From positions 186,001-250,000 of the forward strand of contig NZ_VXDB01000001.1 of the NCBI RefSeq assembly GCF_008711325.1: a DNA stretch of 64,000 nt, given 5' to 3'. This DNA is from Roseibium sediminis. Lineage in GTDB: Bacteria > Pseudomonadota > Alphaproteobacteria > Rhizobiales > Stappiaceae. Each line of letters opens with the position of its first letter. Within the stretch, counting starts at the first letter, position 1. This document shows positions 54,033 to 63,553 of the stretch, piece by piece. The notes below the pieces were generated by a model that was given only the letters and a program-made list of their open reading frames with translations, made no database searches and was not told where the DNA came from. The translations under genes were made by a program, and so were the position numbers.

Positions 54033-54063
54033 AGGGGCTTCGACTCCTTGGTAATGCGACATA

Positions 54064-55002
54064 CTAACCGCCCAAAAGCTCCTTGGGATCGAAATTCAGG
54101 ATGACTTCCTGCCATGCATCATACTTGGCAATGGGAAGGGAATAAGGCGCGCAGCGAATGATTGCGCGAACAGCACTGCTGGCGGCTGCTCCAAACGCCG
54201 GGTTGGAACTGGAATTGATGACTTCCGGGCTGCCCGATATCTCTCCCGACTGGGAAAGATTGAACCGGATGCGCACCTTCAAATCCTCCGCGCCAGCAGC
54301 CCCCACCGGCGGGTTCCAGCATGCTGAAACCTGCCCGCGCAAGGCGTCCAGTTCGGACTGGGTCATCTTCACGTTTTCCTGCCCCTTGCGGGACCCAAGA
54401 GACGCAGGTTCCTGCGACTGGGGGGAGCTTCCGCCCGTCGGCTCGACCTTGTTCAAAAGGGCCGTGATCTGGTTCGGATTAAAGTTCTTCTCCGGCTTCG
54501 GCTCCTGGCGCGGCGGCTTTGGCTTGGTCCGGGGGCTGACTTTCGTCACGATCGGCTGCGGCTCCTTGGGTGCCTCGGGAGCAGGTTCAACCTTAGGCGC
54601 AGGTTCGGCCTGCGGAGTTGGCTCCGGCGCCGCAGGCGGCTCTGGCTGCGGTTCCGGCGCACGCTCCGCAACGGGCTCGGGTTCTGGCGTCGGAGTTGGC
54701 TCCGGCGTTGGGGCAGGCGTTGGCGGGGTCGGCTGTTGAACCGGCTTTTCCGCAGGACGCTTTGCCGGAGACGGGACTTCTTTTTCCGGTGCCTCGCTAG
54801 GCGTCAACGCAGCAACTTCGCGAATTTCCTTGGCGTTTTTTTCGCCTTTTTGCAAACGGGTCAGCTCAGCCACCGGGACAAGGTCAACCGGCAGGGACTC
54901 CACTGATGGCGTCGGCAAAGAGTTTGCATCCGGAAAGGCGACAAGCCCCCAGAGGAAAATGGCCGTATGACCGGCCAGGGATGCAATGAGACCGACACGC
55001 AT
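54064..55002 (-). CDS. tolA: Cell envelope integrity protein TolA
   Basis: A 312-residue inner-membrane protein that spans the periplasm. One N-terminal helix ([20 protein letters not shown]) is followed by a long Pro/Glu/Ala-rich region (about 75-190, with [12 protein letters not shown] repeats) in place of the Ala/Lys helix of E. coli TolA, and a C-terminal TonB-like domain ([20 protein letters not shown], then [15 protein letters not shown]). It transmits force from TolQR to Pal. It starts 6 bases after tolR. Confidence 0.9.
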   Translation of the reverse strand: MRVGLIASLAGHTAIFLWGLVAFPDANSLPTPSVESLPVDLVPVAELTRLQKGEKNAKEIREVAALTPSEAPEKEVPSPAKRPAEKPVQQPTPPTPAPTPEPTPTPEPEPVAERAPEPQPEPPAAPEPTPQAEPAPKVEPAPEAPKEPQPIVTKVSPRTKPKPPRQEPKPEKNFNPNQITALLNKVEPTGGSSPQSQEPASLGSRKGQENVKMTQSELDALRGQVSACWNPPVGAAGAEDLKVRIRFNLSQSGEISGSPEVINSSSNPAFGAAASSAVRAIIRCAPYSLPIAKYDAWQEVILNFDPKELLGG

Positions 55003-55008
55003 GGCGCG

Positions 55009-55461
55009 TTAAGAATCCCGTTCCTCGAGTGTTACCAGACCGAGTTTCTTGAACCCGGCGGCATTGATCCGGCCCATGACCTTCATCATGGTTCCGTAAT
55101 CGGCGTCCTGATCGCCACGGACATAGATGCGCTGGTCGTAGCCATTGGCAGCAATCGCCTCCAGCTTCGGAACGACTTCATCGATGGCAATTTCCGTGTT
55201 CTGCAGGAAGATCTGCCCCGACGAGTTGATCGAGATCGTCAGCGGCTCGGTATCGCCCTCAAGCGCCTTCGCCCGTGTTTCCGGCAGATCAATCGGCACG
55301 CCGACGGTGAGAAGCGGTGCGGCGACCATGAAGATGATCAAAAGCACAAGCATGACGTCCACGAAAGGCGTCACGTTGATTTCGCTGATTGGCTGGTTGC
55401 GCCGACGCCGCCGCCTGCGCCCTCCGCCCGATCCGCCGCCTGATGAGACTTGCATGCCCAT
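55009..55461 (-). CDS. tolR: Biopolymer transport protein TolR (ExbD family)
   Basis: A 150-residue protein with one membrane helix ([19 protein letters not shown]) carrying the conserved channel aspartate ([12 protein letters not shown]), and a periplasmic domain. The N terminus has a Gly-rich and Arg-rich stretch ([11 protein letters not shown]) that is unusual in its strength. With TolQ it forms the proton-driven motor. It starts 3 bases after tolQ. Confidence 0.95.
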   Translation of the reverse strand: MGMQVSSGGGSGGGRRRRRRRNQPISEINVTPFVDVMLVLLIIFMVAAPLLTVGVPIDLPETRAKALEGDTEPLTISINSSGQIFLQNTEIAIDEVVPKLEAIAANGYDQRIYVRGDQDADYGTMMKVMGRINAAGFKKLGLVTLEERDS

Positions 55462-55464
55462 GAC

Positions 55465-56172
55465 TTAGAGACTCTGATCGATCTGACGGGACAGGATGGC
55501 CGAGAATTCGTCCGCAAATCCTTCCATGCGGCCAATAGACTTGCCCACATCGGAGGAAAACTTGTTATAGGCGATAACCGCCGGGATAGCTGCGAGAAGA
55601 CCAAGAGCCGTTGCAAAGAGCGCTTCCGCGATACCGGGTGCGACAACGGCAAGGTTCGTGCTTTCCGCATTCGCGATGGCCTGGAACGCGGTCATGATGC
55701 CCCACACGGTCCCGAACAGACCGATGAACGGTGCTGCAGAGCCAACCGATGCAAGAACCAGAAGCCGACTTTCAAGTCGCTCTGCCTCGCGCTGGATGGT
55801 GACATCCATAACCCGGTCGATACGTTGCTGCAGACTGGCGATTGCCGGGCGGGCGCCTTCATGGCTGCGTTTCCACTCGCGCATGGCCGCCACAAAAATT
55901 GCCGACATTCCGTGATTGGTACGGTTCTGCAGCGTTCCATACAGCTCTTCGAGCGACTGGCCAGACCAGAATACAGTTTCAAAGCGGTTCATCTGGCGTT
56001 TGGTGCGCGTATACAGAAGCGCCTTGTCGACCATGATCGCCCAGCACCAGACAGATGCCGCGACAAGGCCAAGCATGACGATCTTGACCACAATATGCGC
56101 CTGCCAGAACAGGTGGAAGAAGGACAGATCCCCTTCCGGCGCCGATAATGTCGTCTGAACAAGTTGTTCCAT
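55465..56172 (-). CDS. tolQ: Biopolymer transport protein TolQ (ExbB family)
   Basis: A 235-residue inner-membrane protein with three helices: one N-terminal ([22 protein letters not shown]) and two in the MotA/TolQ/ExbB domain ([21 protein letters not shown] and [20 protein letters not shown]). It is the first gene of tolQ-tolR-tolA-tolB. AAGG lies 4 bases before the ATG. Confidence 0.96.
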   Translation of the reverse strand: MEQLVQTTLSAPEGDLSFFHLFWQAHIVVKIVMLGLVAASVWCWAIMVDKALLYTRTKRQMNRFETVFWSGQSLEELYGTLQNRTNHGMSAIFVAAMREWKRSHEGARPAIASLQQRIDRVMDVTIQREAERLESRLLVLASVGSAAPFIGLFGTVWGIMTAFQAIANAESTNLAVVAPGIAEALFATALGLLAAIPAVIAYNKFSSDVGKSIGRMEGFADEFSAILSRQIDQSL

Positions 56173-56402
56173 TGAACCTTAAGACCTCTTGGTCGAGAAA
56201 AGCCTGCGCAGTTTTCCTGATGCGCTGAAGCATTGCGGGCCCGTTGGCCCGGTTGGCCGCTTCATTGACGCCGGATTTTGGCGAAACTGGGACTTCCCGC
56301 TTCGAATTACACCGGCCATAGAGGAATCAATTATGGTTACCGCATCCTTAATGAAGCGGAGTTTTAAGATCACTTTTGATTTAGCTCGGGAAATACGCGG
56401 CG
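56173..56402 (-). promoter_or_regulatory. Spacer between ybgC and tolQ
   Basis: 230 bases without a gene. It contains a GC-rich inverted repeat GGGCCC-GTTG-GCCCGG near 56237-56252 and an AT-rich part (56330-56390) nearer ybgC. A tolQ promoter is likely but no single hexamer pair is convincing. Confidence 0.4.
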
Positions 56403-56873
56403 CTAGTCTTCGAAATTCTCTGAAGCAGGCGAGAGTTTTTCGAGGCACTCGATCATTTTACCAGAAAGACGTGTAGGCCGCCCTTCGCCGGTAATGACTG
56501 CAACGCTGACGGTTGCCCCGACAAGCCGCACGTCTTCCCGCCAGATTTCCTGCTCCAGCTCGATCCGGGCACCCCGATAGCCCTTCAAGGAGGTTCGAAC
56601 TGTCAGAACATCATCAATCGTGGCCGGCTTCACGAAATCCAGTGTCATGTTCCGAACCGCAAAAGCCAGCGATCGGCCGTCGGGGCCACCGTCGCGCAAT
56701 TGCGCGTGGTGAATGCCGATCACCCGAAGCATGTCGGAGCGACCCCGTTCAAAAAACCGGACATAAGCCCCGTGATAGACAATCCCGGTGAAGTCCGTGT
56801 CCTCATAATAGACCCGAACCGGCAGGACATGGGACCCGTTTTCAATACGACCTGCAAGATCCGGCCAGTCAGT
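56403..56873 (-). CDS. ybgC: Tol-Pal-associated acyl-CoA thioesterase YbgC
   Basis: A hot-dog-fold thioesterase of 157 residues. The family signature VYYEDTDFTGIVYHGAY includes the catalytic aspartate. Gene context (ybgC before tolQ) is ancient and conserved; the link between lipid metabolism and Tol-Pal is unclear. The start is GTG, whose first base is at 56876, preceded by GAGGAA at 7 bases; the coordinates given here begin one codon later on the safe side. It lies 230 bases upstream of tolQ, so the tol operon may have its own promoter. Confidence 0.92.
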   Translation of the reverse strand, partial: TDWPDLAGRIENGSHVLPVRVYYEDTDFTGIVYHGAYVRFFERGRSDMLRVIGIHHAQLRDGGPDGRSLAFAVRNMTLDFVKPATIDDVLTVRTSLKGYRGARIELEQEIWREDVRLVGATVSVAVITGEGRPTRLSGKMIECLEKLSPASENFED

Positions 56874-56968
56874 CACGATCAGCTTCCTCGTTTGTAATTC
56901 AGTGTCCCGCCCGAACTGGCAGGTTGAACCGACCCTGTCGCATCCACTGCGCGGTCACTTTCAGCCAT

Positions 56969-58012
56969 TCAGGTATTCGGATCGGAAAAGAGGCCGAGCT
57001 GCGGCGCATCGGGACGATCAGGAACGGCAAGCCCAAGATGGGCAAAGGCCACATTCGTCAGAACGCGACCACGCGGTGTGCGCTGCAGGAACCCGTTCTG
57101 GATCAGATACGGCTCCACGATTTCCTCAATGGCATCCCGCGGCTCGGAAAGGGCAGCTGCGATGGTTTCAATCCCGACCGGCCCCCCACCAAAATTGCGC
57201 GCAATCTGGTTGAGATACCGCCGATCCAGACTGTCCAGCCCTGCCCCGTCGACTTCCAGCTGAGAAAGAGCCCTGTCGGCCAGAGCACGATCCACTCGGT
57301 CATTGCCAGCGACAACGGCAAAGTCGCGCACCCGGCGCAAAAGCCGCCCAGCAATTCGCGGTGTACCGCGTGAGCGCTTGGCAATTTCATGCGCTCCGTC
57401 GTCGGCCATGCCAACACCGATGATCCGCGCCCCGCGCTTCACGATGTGCTCAAGCTCCGGGATCGTATAGAATTCCAGACGAACCGGAATGCCAAATCGG
57501 TCACGCAGCGGTGTGGTCAAAAGCCCGAGACGTGTTGTCGCTGCTACCAGCGTGAACTTCGCCAGATCGATCTTCACTGACCGGGCAGCTGGTCCCTCTC
57601 CGATGATCAGGTCGAGCTGGTAATCCTCCATCGCCGGATAGAGAACTTCCTCAACTGCCGGATTCAGTCGGTGAATTTCGTCGATGAACAGAACATCGCG
57701 CTCTTCCAAGTTGGTGAGGAGAGCTGCAAGGTCACCGGATTTGGCGATGACCGGGCCGGACGTGGCGCGAAAATTGACGCCAAGTTCACGGGCCATGATC
57801 TGCGCCAGCGTCGTCTTGCCAAGCCCCGGAGGGCCGACAAACAGGACGTGATCCAGCGCCTCGCCACGCGCCTTTGCCGCCTCGATGAAGATCTTGAGGT
57901 TAGCGCGCGCCTGAGCCTGACCGACAAAATCATCCAGCACTTGCGGGCGCATCGTGCTGTCGATTTCATCGCCCCGGATCTCCGGTGTCACGATCCGCGT
58001 GTCATCCGACAT
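56969..58012 (-). CDS. ruvB: Holliday junction branch-migration helicase RuvB
   Basis: Hexameric AAA+ motor that drives branch migration on RuvA-bound junctions. The 347 residues have Walker A GPPGLGKT (60-67), Walker B FIDEIHRL, sensor [10 protein letters not shown] and a C-terminal winged helix ([18 protein letters not shown]). ATG at 58012 lies inside the 3' end of the small membrane-protein gene (11-base overlap). Confidence 0.97.
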   Translation of the reverse strand: MSDDTRIVTPEIRGDEIDSTMRPQVLDDFVGQAQARANLKIFIEAAKARGEALDHVLFVGPPGLGKTTLAQIMARELGVNFRATSGPVIAKSGDLAALLTNLEERDVLFIDEIHRLNPAVEEVLYPAMEDYQLDLIIGEGPAARSVKIDLAKFTLVAATTRLGLLTTPLRDRFGIPVRLEFYTIPELEHIVKRGARIIGVGMADDGAHEIAKRSRGTPRIAGRLLRRVRDFAVVAGNDRVDRALADRALSQLEVDGAGLDSLDRRYLNQIARNFGGGPVGIETIAAALSEPRDAIEEIVEPYLIQNGFLQRTPRGRVLTNVAFAHLGLAVPDRPDAPQLGLFSDPNT

Positions 58013-58247
58013 GGCTGACCATCCAGAACAGAAGCGCCAGCAGGAAAATGGAATAGGCGACCCGCAGAGCATAGAACTTGCGGTGAGTGTTGCGCACATA
58101 GGGATCGTCGGTCACGATCCGGCGTCCCTTTATCGAATAGTTCCGCCCTTCGACCGCAAGGGAAAACTTGTGATCAAGGAACATGATTCCGCCGAGGCCG
58201 GCGACAACAAAAAAGACTGCGATGGCAGCGTAGGTGACAGCGATCAT
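58002..58247 (-). CDS. Small two-helix membrane protein inside the ruv operon
   Basis: An 81-residue protein with two membrane helices ([20 protein letters not shown] at 5-24 and [18 protein letters not shown] at the end) and a basic middle part ([20 protein letters not shown]). Its ATG overlaps the ruvA stop by 4 bases (ATGA) and its own 3' end overlaps the ruvB start, so it is translated as part of ruvC-ruvA-orf-ruvB. I do not recognise the family. Neither RuvA nor RuvB is known to need a membrane partner. Confidence 0.8.
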   Translation of the reverse strand: MIAVTYAAIAVFFVVAGLGGIMFLDHKFSLAVEGRNYSIKGRRIVTDDPYVRNTHRKFYALRVAYSIFLLALLFWMVSHVG

Positions 58248-58861
58248 TGCGCCAACTCCCGAAGTCCGAGACGTATCAGGGTTTCCGTTGTGGCGTCCTC
58301 GCCCGCGCTTTGCAGGGCACGTGCAACAGCAGCCGACGCCTGCGGCTGGCCATACCCCAGATTTGTCAGCGCGGAAACAGCTTCTGCGACCGGACGGGCT
58401 GCAACATTTTCAGAAACGCTCTGAGACACGGCAACCGTTGCGTCATCCACACTGGCGTAGCTCGGAGCCTTGTCCTTTAGCTCGGTAATGATGCGCTCTG
58501 CCACCCTCTTGCCGACCCCCGGTGCCCGCGAAACAGTTGCCTTGTCCGACAGGGCAATGGCATTGGCAATCTCGCTGGCTCTCAAAATCCCGAGAATGGC
58601 AAGGGCAACCTTTGCGCCCACCCCCTGGACCGTCATCAGCAGGCGGAACCATTCACGCTCCGCCTCATCACCAAAGCCATAAAGGCGAATGAGGTCTTCA
58701 CGCACGATCGTCTCGATGAAAAGCACCGCTACTTCGCCCGCACGCGGCAGGCCCTGAAGAATGCGGGACGGGCAATGCACCTGATAGCCGACACCGTGAA
58801 CGTCAAGGATCACATGATCTTCGCCGTAGCTGTCGATGGTTCCCTTCAGTTTCCCGATCAT
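58244..58861 (-). CDS. ruvA: Holliday junction-binding protein RuvA
   Basis: Tetrameric DNA-binding protein of 205 residues. The OB fold ([20 protein letters not shown]), tandem helix-hairpin-helix motifs ([16 protein letters not shown] and [14 protein letters not shown]) and the C-terminal RuvB-binding three-helix domain ([20 protein letters not shown]) are all visible. ATG at 58861 overlaps the ruvC stop by 4 bases. Confidence 0.96.
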   Translation of the reverse strand: MIGKLKGTIDSYGEDHVILDVHGVGYQVHCPSRILQGLPRAGEVAVLFIETIVREDLIRLYGFGDEAEREWFRLLMTVQGVGAKVALAILGILRASEIANAIALSDKATVSRAPGVGKRVAERIITELKDKAPSYASVDDATVAVSQSVSENVAARPVAEAVSALTNLGYGQPQASAAVARALQSAGEDATTETLIRLGLRELAQ

Positions 58862-59370
58862 GCCGCGCCCCTCTTGCCGCCCAGAACGGCCGCCGCCTTG
58901 CGATGATGCGCATGACAAATGGCAATTGCCAGCGCGTCTGCCGCATCGTCACTGTTGAACACGGCCTTAGGCATCAAAACCTTCACCATGGCGCGGATCT
59001 GTTCCTTTTCTGCGTGGCCTGTGCCGACCACGGTTTTCTTCACAAGGTTCGGCGCGTATTCGGCAACCGGCAATCCGGCAAGGGACGGAACCAGAAGCGC
59101 AATCCCGCGCGCCTGACCCAGTTTCAACGTCGCGCCTGCATCCTTGTTGACGAATGTATGTTCAACAGCCGCCTCCTCGGGATTTTGATCGCTGACGATC
59201 CGCGTCAAGCCGTCATGGAGCTGAACCAGCCGTTCGGCCAAACTTATCTTGTTGTCGGATGTCACGGTGCCGGAAGCAACAAAGCTCAGGCGATTGCCAA
59301 GAACCTCGATAACGCCCCACCCGGTGCGGCGGAGTCCCGGATCAATGCCGAGTATTCGAATCGGATGCAT
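58858..59370 (-). CDS. ruvC: Crossover junction endonuclease RuvC
   Basis: Resolves Holliday junctions by paired nicks. The 170 residues have the RNase H-like fold with the first catalytic aspartate in [14 protein letters not shown] (Asp10), the glutamate in [13 protein letters not shown] and the later acidic pair in [15 protein letters not shown]. Start at ATG 59370 or the adjacent ATG 59373; no strong ribosome-binding site. First gene of the ruv operon. Confidence 0.96.
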   Translation of the reverse strand: MHPIRILGIDPGLRRTGWGVIEVLGNRLSFVASGTVTSDNKISLAERLVQLHDGLTRIVSDQNPEEAAVEHTFVNKDAGATLKLGQARGIALLVPSLAGLPVAEYAPNLVKKTVVGTGHAEKEQIRAMVKVLMPKAVFNSDDAADALAIAICHAHHRKAAAVLGGKRGAA

Positions 59371-59464
59371 CATAGAACAAAGCGGTAACAAAACTTCGGC
59401 GTTGACGCCACAAGAACCGGGCACTAACAAAAACTATTCCCAATCTCCTCAGGCTCAGGCCCAG

Positions 59465-60226
59465 ATGATTGATCCATTTGTTTCCTACCCGCCTGCACTT
59501 CTGGCGGTGTTGGCCATCGTTGTATTCATAGCAGGCTGCGTCCGCGGCTTCGCGGGCTTTGGCGCGGGAATGATTTTTATGCCTGTTGCTACCAGCCTCA
59601 TTCATCCAGCTGTTGCTGCAGCAGGTTTCTTGTTGTTCGACTGGCTTGTCACATTGCCGCTCGCGGTAAAAGCGATGCGCATCTGTGACTGGAGAACGGT
59701 CCTTCCTGCAGTCCTCGGCTCTGTCCTCTTTGTCCATGCCGGCGCATGGTTCCTCGGCAACACCGATATCGTCTTGTTGCGCTGGGTTATCTTCGCCATC
59801 GTCTGCAGTCTGCTGCTGCTGCTTGTTTCCGGCTGGCGATATGATGGCAAACCGCGGCCCGCCGTTTCCTTTGGGGTCGGCGCAACATCCGGCCTTCTCG
59901 GCGGTATCAGCCAGGTCTCCGCCCCGCCGGTGGCTGCGTTCTGGCTCTCCAGTTCCAGCAAACCAGGAGTGGTTCGGGCCAACCTGATCATCTTCTTTGC
60001 CCTGGCAAGCATTGGAACCTGCATTGCCTATTTCCTTCACGGGTTCTTCACCGTCAAGGTTCTGCATCTTTTGATCGTTTGCGCCCCATGCTACGCGATT
60101 GGCGTTCTCCTCGGATCACGCTTTTTCGGAAAGGCGGACGGCAAACTCTATCGCTGGGTCGCCTATGCCCTGATCGGCCTTGCCGCGATCAGCAGCATGC
60201 CACTCCTTGATGCTTATCTACGCTAG
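59465..60226 (+). CDS. TauE/SafE-family membrane permease
   Basis: A 253-residue protein with about eight helices. The family repeat is visible as GCVRGFAGFGAGMIFMPVAT near the N terminus and SFGVGATSGLLGGISQVSAP in the second half. TauE/SafE proteins export sulfite, sulfoacetate or other organic anions; the substrate is unknown. ATG at 59465 gives a normal start; a longer reading would run antisense through ruvC. The 3' end overlaps the convergent MazG-like gene by 4 bases. Confidence 0.83.
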   Translation: MIDPFVSYPPALLAVLAIVVFIAGCVRGFAGFGAGMIFMPVATSLIHPAVAAAGFLLFDWLVTLPLAVKAMRICDWRTVLPAVLGSVLFVHAGAWFLGNTDIVLLRWVIFAIVCSLLLLLVSGWRYDGKPRPAVSFGVGATSGLLGGISQVSAPPVAAFWLSSSSKPGVVRANLIIFFALASIGTCIAYFLHGFFTVKVLHLLIVCAPCYAIGVLLGSRFFGKADGKLYRWVAYALIGLAAISSMPLLDAYLR

Positions 60227-60528
60227 GCTGCATTGCCAGCCAGCACCTTGCTCCACTTGGCGGCTTTCTCGGCAAATAGCCGCTTCAGCTCCGCGTTGAA
60301 CTGTTCTTCATCTGCACAGGTTTGAGCCAGAACGCTCAAGGCAACGATGGCTGCATCCGCAGCCTCCTCTCGCACATCCTCCAGCCCCAATTCCTTGTAG
60401 GCGCTTCCCGGAGCCTTCGTTGCAGACAAGACCGCCTGCGCCAACTCGCCGGCCTCTTCGCAAAGCTTCAACGCACGTTCCTGCAAGGTCTTGGGATCCT
60501 GAAGGGTCAGATCAAAAATGCGGTCCAT
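60223..60528 (-). CDS. MazG-like nucleotide pyrophosphohydrolase
   Basis: A 101-residue all-alpha protein. The metal-binding pattern of the MazG/HisE superfamily is present: EEAGE (24-28) in the first helix and DVREEAADAAI in the next. It could hydrolyse nucleoside triphosphates or phosphoribosyl-ATP; HisE of histidine synthesis is normally close to other his genes, and none is here, so a house-cleaning MazG-like role is more likely. ATG at 60528 is chosen as the family start. Confidence 0.75.
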   Translation of the reverse strand: MDRIFDLTLQDPKTLQERALKLCEEAGELAQAVLSATKAPGSAYKELGLEDVREEAADAAIVALSVLAQTCADEEQFNAELKRLFAEKAAKWSKVLAGNAA

Positions 60529-60545
60529 CAAACTCTCTTCCCATA

Positions 60546-60573
60546 AACAAAAAACCCCGGCAAAGCCGGGGTT
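60546..60573 (-). terminator. Intrinsic terminator of yebC
   Basis: On the minus strand AACCCCGGC pairs perfectly with GCCGGGGTT around a 3-base loop and is followed by TTTTTGTTT. It lies 22 bases past the yebC stop. Confidence 0.93.
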
Positions 60574-60594
60574 CAATTGATTGACAGGCGCCCC

Positions 60595-61341
60595 TTATGA
60601 GGCGAGGGATGCCATTGTCTCTTCATCCACATCGAAATTCGAATAGACGTTTTGAACGTCATCATCGTCTTCAAGAAGATCAATCAGCTTCATCAGCGTC
60701 TGCGCCTTTTCCGCATTCACCGGCGTCAGGTTCTGCGGCTTCCATATGATCTTGGTGGACTCGGCTTCGCCAAGGGTTGCTTCAAGCGCCTTGCCGACCT
60801 CGTTCAGATCCTCAAAGGAGGTGTAGATAACATGGCCGTTTTCGTCAGAAACAACGTCATCAGCTCCAGCCTCGATAGCAGCTTCAAGAACTGCATCGGC
60901 TTCACCGGCATCTACGCCGTAGGTGATTTCGCCGACGCGGTCGAACATGAAGGACACAGAGCCGGTTTCGCCCAGAGACCCGCCACATTTCGTGAAATAG
61001 GAACGGATGTTGGATGCGGAACGGTTGCGGTTGTCCGTTAGAGCCTCGACAACGATGGCAATGCCTGCCGGGCCGTAGCCTTCGTAGCGGATTTCCTCGT
61101 AGGTCTCGGCATCGCCAGCCTGAGACTTGTTGATGGCGCGCTGAATGTTGTCCTTGGGCATGGACTGAGCCTTGGCGTTCTGAACGGCAAGGCGAAGACG
61201 CGGATTTGAATCCGGATCCGGGTCACCCATTTTTGCAGCGACGGTGATTTCCTTCGACAGCTTGGAAAACACCTTCGACCGCGCCGCGTCCTGACGGCCC
61301 TTGCGGTGCATGATGTTCTTGAATTTTGAATGTCCTGCCAT
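60595..61341 (-). CDS. yebC: YebC/PmpR-family protein
   Basis: A 248-residue three-domain protein starting [20 protein letters not shown], the diagnostic opening of the family, with [20 protein letters not shown] and a C-terminal [14 protein letters not shown]. Family members bind DNA as regulators (PmpR) and, for some, ease ribosome stalling at proline-rich sites. The annotation as regulator of ruvC-like genes is old and uncertain. Stand-alone gene with its own terminator. Confidence 0.95.
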   Translation of the reverse strand: MAGHSKFKNIMHRKGRQDAARSKVFSKLSKEITVAAKMGDPDPDSNPRLRLAVQNAKAQSMPKDNIQRAINKSQAGDAETYEEIRYEGYGPAGIAIVVEALTDNRNRSASNIRSYFTKCGGSLGETGSVSFMFDRVGEITYGVDAGEADAVLEAAIEAGADDVVSDENGHVIYTSFEDLNEVGKALEATLGEAESTKIIWKPQNLTPVNAEKAQTLMKLIDLLEDDDDVQNVYSNFDVDEETMASLAS

Positions 61342-61458
61342 GGGATTTCTCGAGTTTTTCTGCTGAACGCTGAGGTTCGGTCTCTAAATGTGCGACGCTT
61401 ATAGGCAAATTGCCGTGGAAAATCCAGCGTCAGCGGGAAAGTTCAACTCAGGAATTGA

Positions 61459-62286
61459 TCAGTCGGCTAGCCAGAAGGAAGGCAGCACCGGCTCCAGCCG
61501 TCCGCCTATGCGAACTGGAGCGATCGCCGTGGCAAGTCCGGTCCGGTCATCGGTTTCAACAGCCACACCACAAACCGTTGCATCGCCCAGCGCCGGGGTG
61601 AACCTTCCTCCCGGTATCTTGCGCTGAAACCGGTTCACCGGCTCTTCCTTGTCCATGCCCAGCACGCTGTCATAGTCGCCGCACATGCCTGCATCTGACA
61701 TATAGGCCGTCCCACCGGACAGGATCTGGTGATCGGCAGTCGGCACATGGGTATGTGTGCCAACAACGAGACTCACCCGCCCGTCCAGAAAATGGCCCAT
61801 GGCCTGCTTTTCGCTGGTTGCCTCGGCATGCATGTCGACAATGATGGCATCGGCGACCTGTCCAAGCGGGCAATCATCCACCACCCGGTCAATTGCCGCA
61901 AAGGGATCATCCAGCGCATCCATGTAGACGCGGCCCATGACATTGGCGACCATCACTTGCGCCCCGTTGCGGGCGGTAAACAAATGGGCGCCGCGCCCCG
62001 GCGTGCCTTTTGGAAAATTCACCGGACGCAACAGCCGATCCTGTCGCTCGATATAAACAAGCGTGTCCCGCTGGTCCCAGACGTGATTGCCGGTGGTGAC
62101 GACATCCGCCCCCGCATCCAGCACATCCTGCAAAATTGTCTCGGTGATCCCGAAGCCGGAGGCCGCGTTTTCGCCATTGACCACGACAAAGTCGAGCTGG
62201 TGATCCTCGACCAGGTTGGGAAGCAGTTCAATTGCCGCAGTTCGGCCCGCGCGTCCGACAAGGTCTCCGAGAAACAGGAGTTTCAT
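61459..62286 (-). CDS. YmdB-type metallophosphoesterase
   Basis: A 275-residue protein of the calcineurin-like fold (TIGR00282/YmdB family). Metal ligands are visible: Asp8 in LFLGDLVGRAGR, VNGENAASGFG, TTGNHVWDQRD and VVGTHTHVPTAD. Relatives hydrolyse cyclic nucleotides such as 2',3'-cAMP and affect RNA turnover. It follows the cyclo-ligase gene by 6 bases and is probably co-transcribed with it. Confidence 0.9.
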   Translation of the reverse strand: MKLLFLGDLVGRAGRTAAIELLPNLVEDHQLDFVVVNGENAASGFGITETILQDVLDAGADVVTTGNHVWDQRDTLVYIERQDRLLRPVNFPKGTPGRGAHLFTARNGAQVMVANVMGRVYMDALDDPFAAIDRVVDDCPLGQVADAIIVDMHAEATSEKQAMGHFLDGRVSLVVGTHTHVPTADHQILSGGTAYMSDAGMCGDYDSVLGMDKEEPVNRFQRKIPGGRFTPALGDATVCGVAVETDDRTGLATAIAPVRIGGRLEPVLPSFWLAD

Positions 62287-62292
62287 GCATCC

Positions 62293-62877
62293 TCACTTGG
62301 GAAAGCGTCTGAACCCGCTTTCCGTCAAAATTCCATCCATCGGCTTGTCATGAGCCTCTGCCGGCACCTCTTCCACCGCTTGGACATCAAATGCAAGACC
62401 TATGAGCGCCAGAGGACCCGTCCCTTCAAGGGCGGCGATCGCCGTGTCGTAGTGCCCTTTCCCATATCCGATGCGGTTTCCTGCCCCGTCAAAGGCCGAT
62501 AGCGGCATCAACAGAACATCGGGGCGGATTTCCGGGGCTTGCGGGCCAGGAGCCATTGTTCCGAACCCGGCGGGCTCAAAATCCGTCTCCGTTCCGAATT
62601 CCCGAAAAAGAAGATGTGGCTTTGCAACGACAGGCAGACAAAGCCTGTGTCCAAGTTCACGGAGGCGATGCAATAGCGGTCGGGGATCAAGTTCGTCGCG
62701 GATAGGCCAATAGCCCGCGACGACGGCACCAAGGGGCAAGTTCAGCAATTCTGCTTGGGTAACGAGGCTCAACGATGCCTCAATGCGGTCAATAGGAGAG
62801 ATGGCTCCGCGCCGCGACAATGCTTCCTTGCGAAGGGCAGCTTTTTGCGCCGCCTTGTCGGTAGTCACTGCGCTCAT
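62293..62877 (-). CDS. fau: 5-formyltetrahydrofolate cyclo-ligase
   Basis: Recycles 5-formyl-THF to 5,10-methenyl-THF with ATP. The 194-residue protein has the substrate-binding GYWPIRDELDPRPLL segment and the nucleotide-binding NRIGYGKGHYD near the C terminus. ATG at 62877 (MSAVTT) is preferred over 62907, with GGAG at 9 bases. The gene follows 6S RNA, the conserved ssrS-ygfA arrangement. Confidence 0.95.
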   Translation of the reverse strand: MSAVTTDKAAQKAALRKEALSRRGAISPIDRIEASLSLVTQAELLNLPLGAVVAGYWPIRDELDPRPLLHRLRELGHRLCLPVVAKPHLLFREFGTETDFEPAGFGTMAPGPQAPEIRPDVLLMPLSAFDGAGNRIGYGKGHYDTAIAALEGTGPLALIGLAFDVQAVEEVPAEAHDKPMDGILTESGFRRFPK

Positions 62878-62927
62878 GTCTGGTCGCTCCGGCATGCCCC
62901 GAAACACGGCATGTCCGGGAAGGATCA

Positions 62928-63083
62928 GCGTAGCCGCATGACCGTGGGAAAGTGCAATCCCGGGAAACCTACAGTGTAGGTGGGCGCCGTATGCAACAGA
63001 CCACGGTCCAGAGCAGGGACAGCTCCCTCAGGAATGCGTAAGGCCCCGGGGATAAAGTTCCTCACGTGTCACGCAGCCACAGC
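62928..63083 (-). ncRNA. ssrS: 6S RNA (SsrS)
   Basis: Lies between zapA and 5-FTHF cyclo-ligase, the conserved location of 6S RNA. The closing stem GCTGCGTGAC (63077-63068) pairs with GTCATGCGGC (62942-62933) over ten positions (two wobble pairs), which bounds an RNA of about 156 bases. Further marks are an apical AGGGA-GCTG-TCCCT hairpin and the 3' CCTACACTGTAGG hairpin. TATATG at 63094-63089 is a plausible -10. It binds and inhibits sigma-70 RNA polymerase in stationary phase. Confidence 0.82.
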
Positions 63084-63175
63084 AACAGCATATAGACACG
63101 ATGGAAGCCAAAAACCAGTCCCTCACGAAGACGTGGTCCAACCGGGTTTGATCAGCCATTCATTGCAGGCCGGAC

Positions 63176-63547
63176 TTACTGTGGCTTAAGGGTCCGGCTG
63201 AGATGTTCGGAAAGGATTTCCAGCCTTGCCGCCGTTCGGTCGATGACCTCGGCAACTTCGCTTTCAGTCCGCATTTTGGAAACGGCGGCCTGTGATTGGG
63301 CTTCCCTTACCCGTTTCAGTTCGATTTCAAGCTCTGCATTCTTGCGCTCGAGCTCAGCAAGCTGATCTGTTGCCATGATACCCGCCATGACTGTCAGGCG
63401 TTGATCGCCAATCTCGCCAAAGGCATCGCGTAGTTCCGTAATCAATCCATCAAACCGGTTGGCCAGACCCAGCAGGCGGTCTTCCTCCCCGTCGTCGCAA
63501 GCCATCCGGAACGCCTTGCCATTGATTGTTACGGTGATTTGCGCCAT
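63176..63547 (-). CDS. zapA: Cell division protein ZapA
   Basis: FtsZ-ring stabiliser of 123 residues. The N-terminal domain (MAQITVTINGKAFRMACDDG) contains the typical LANRFDGLITELRDAFG, followed by a coiled coil (LAELERKNAELEIELKRVRE). Length is a little above the family mean of about 105. It starts 6 bases after the DUF4164 gene and is followed by 6S RNA. Confidence 0.9.
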   Translation of the reverse strand: MAQITVTINGKAFRMACDDGEEDRLLGLANRFDGLITELRDAFGEIGDQRLTVMAGIMATDQLAELERKNAELEIELKRVREAQSQAAVSKMRTESEVAEVIDRTAARLEILSEHLSRTLKPQ

Positions 63548-63553
63548 GCGCGA

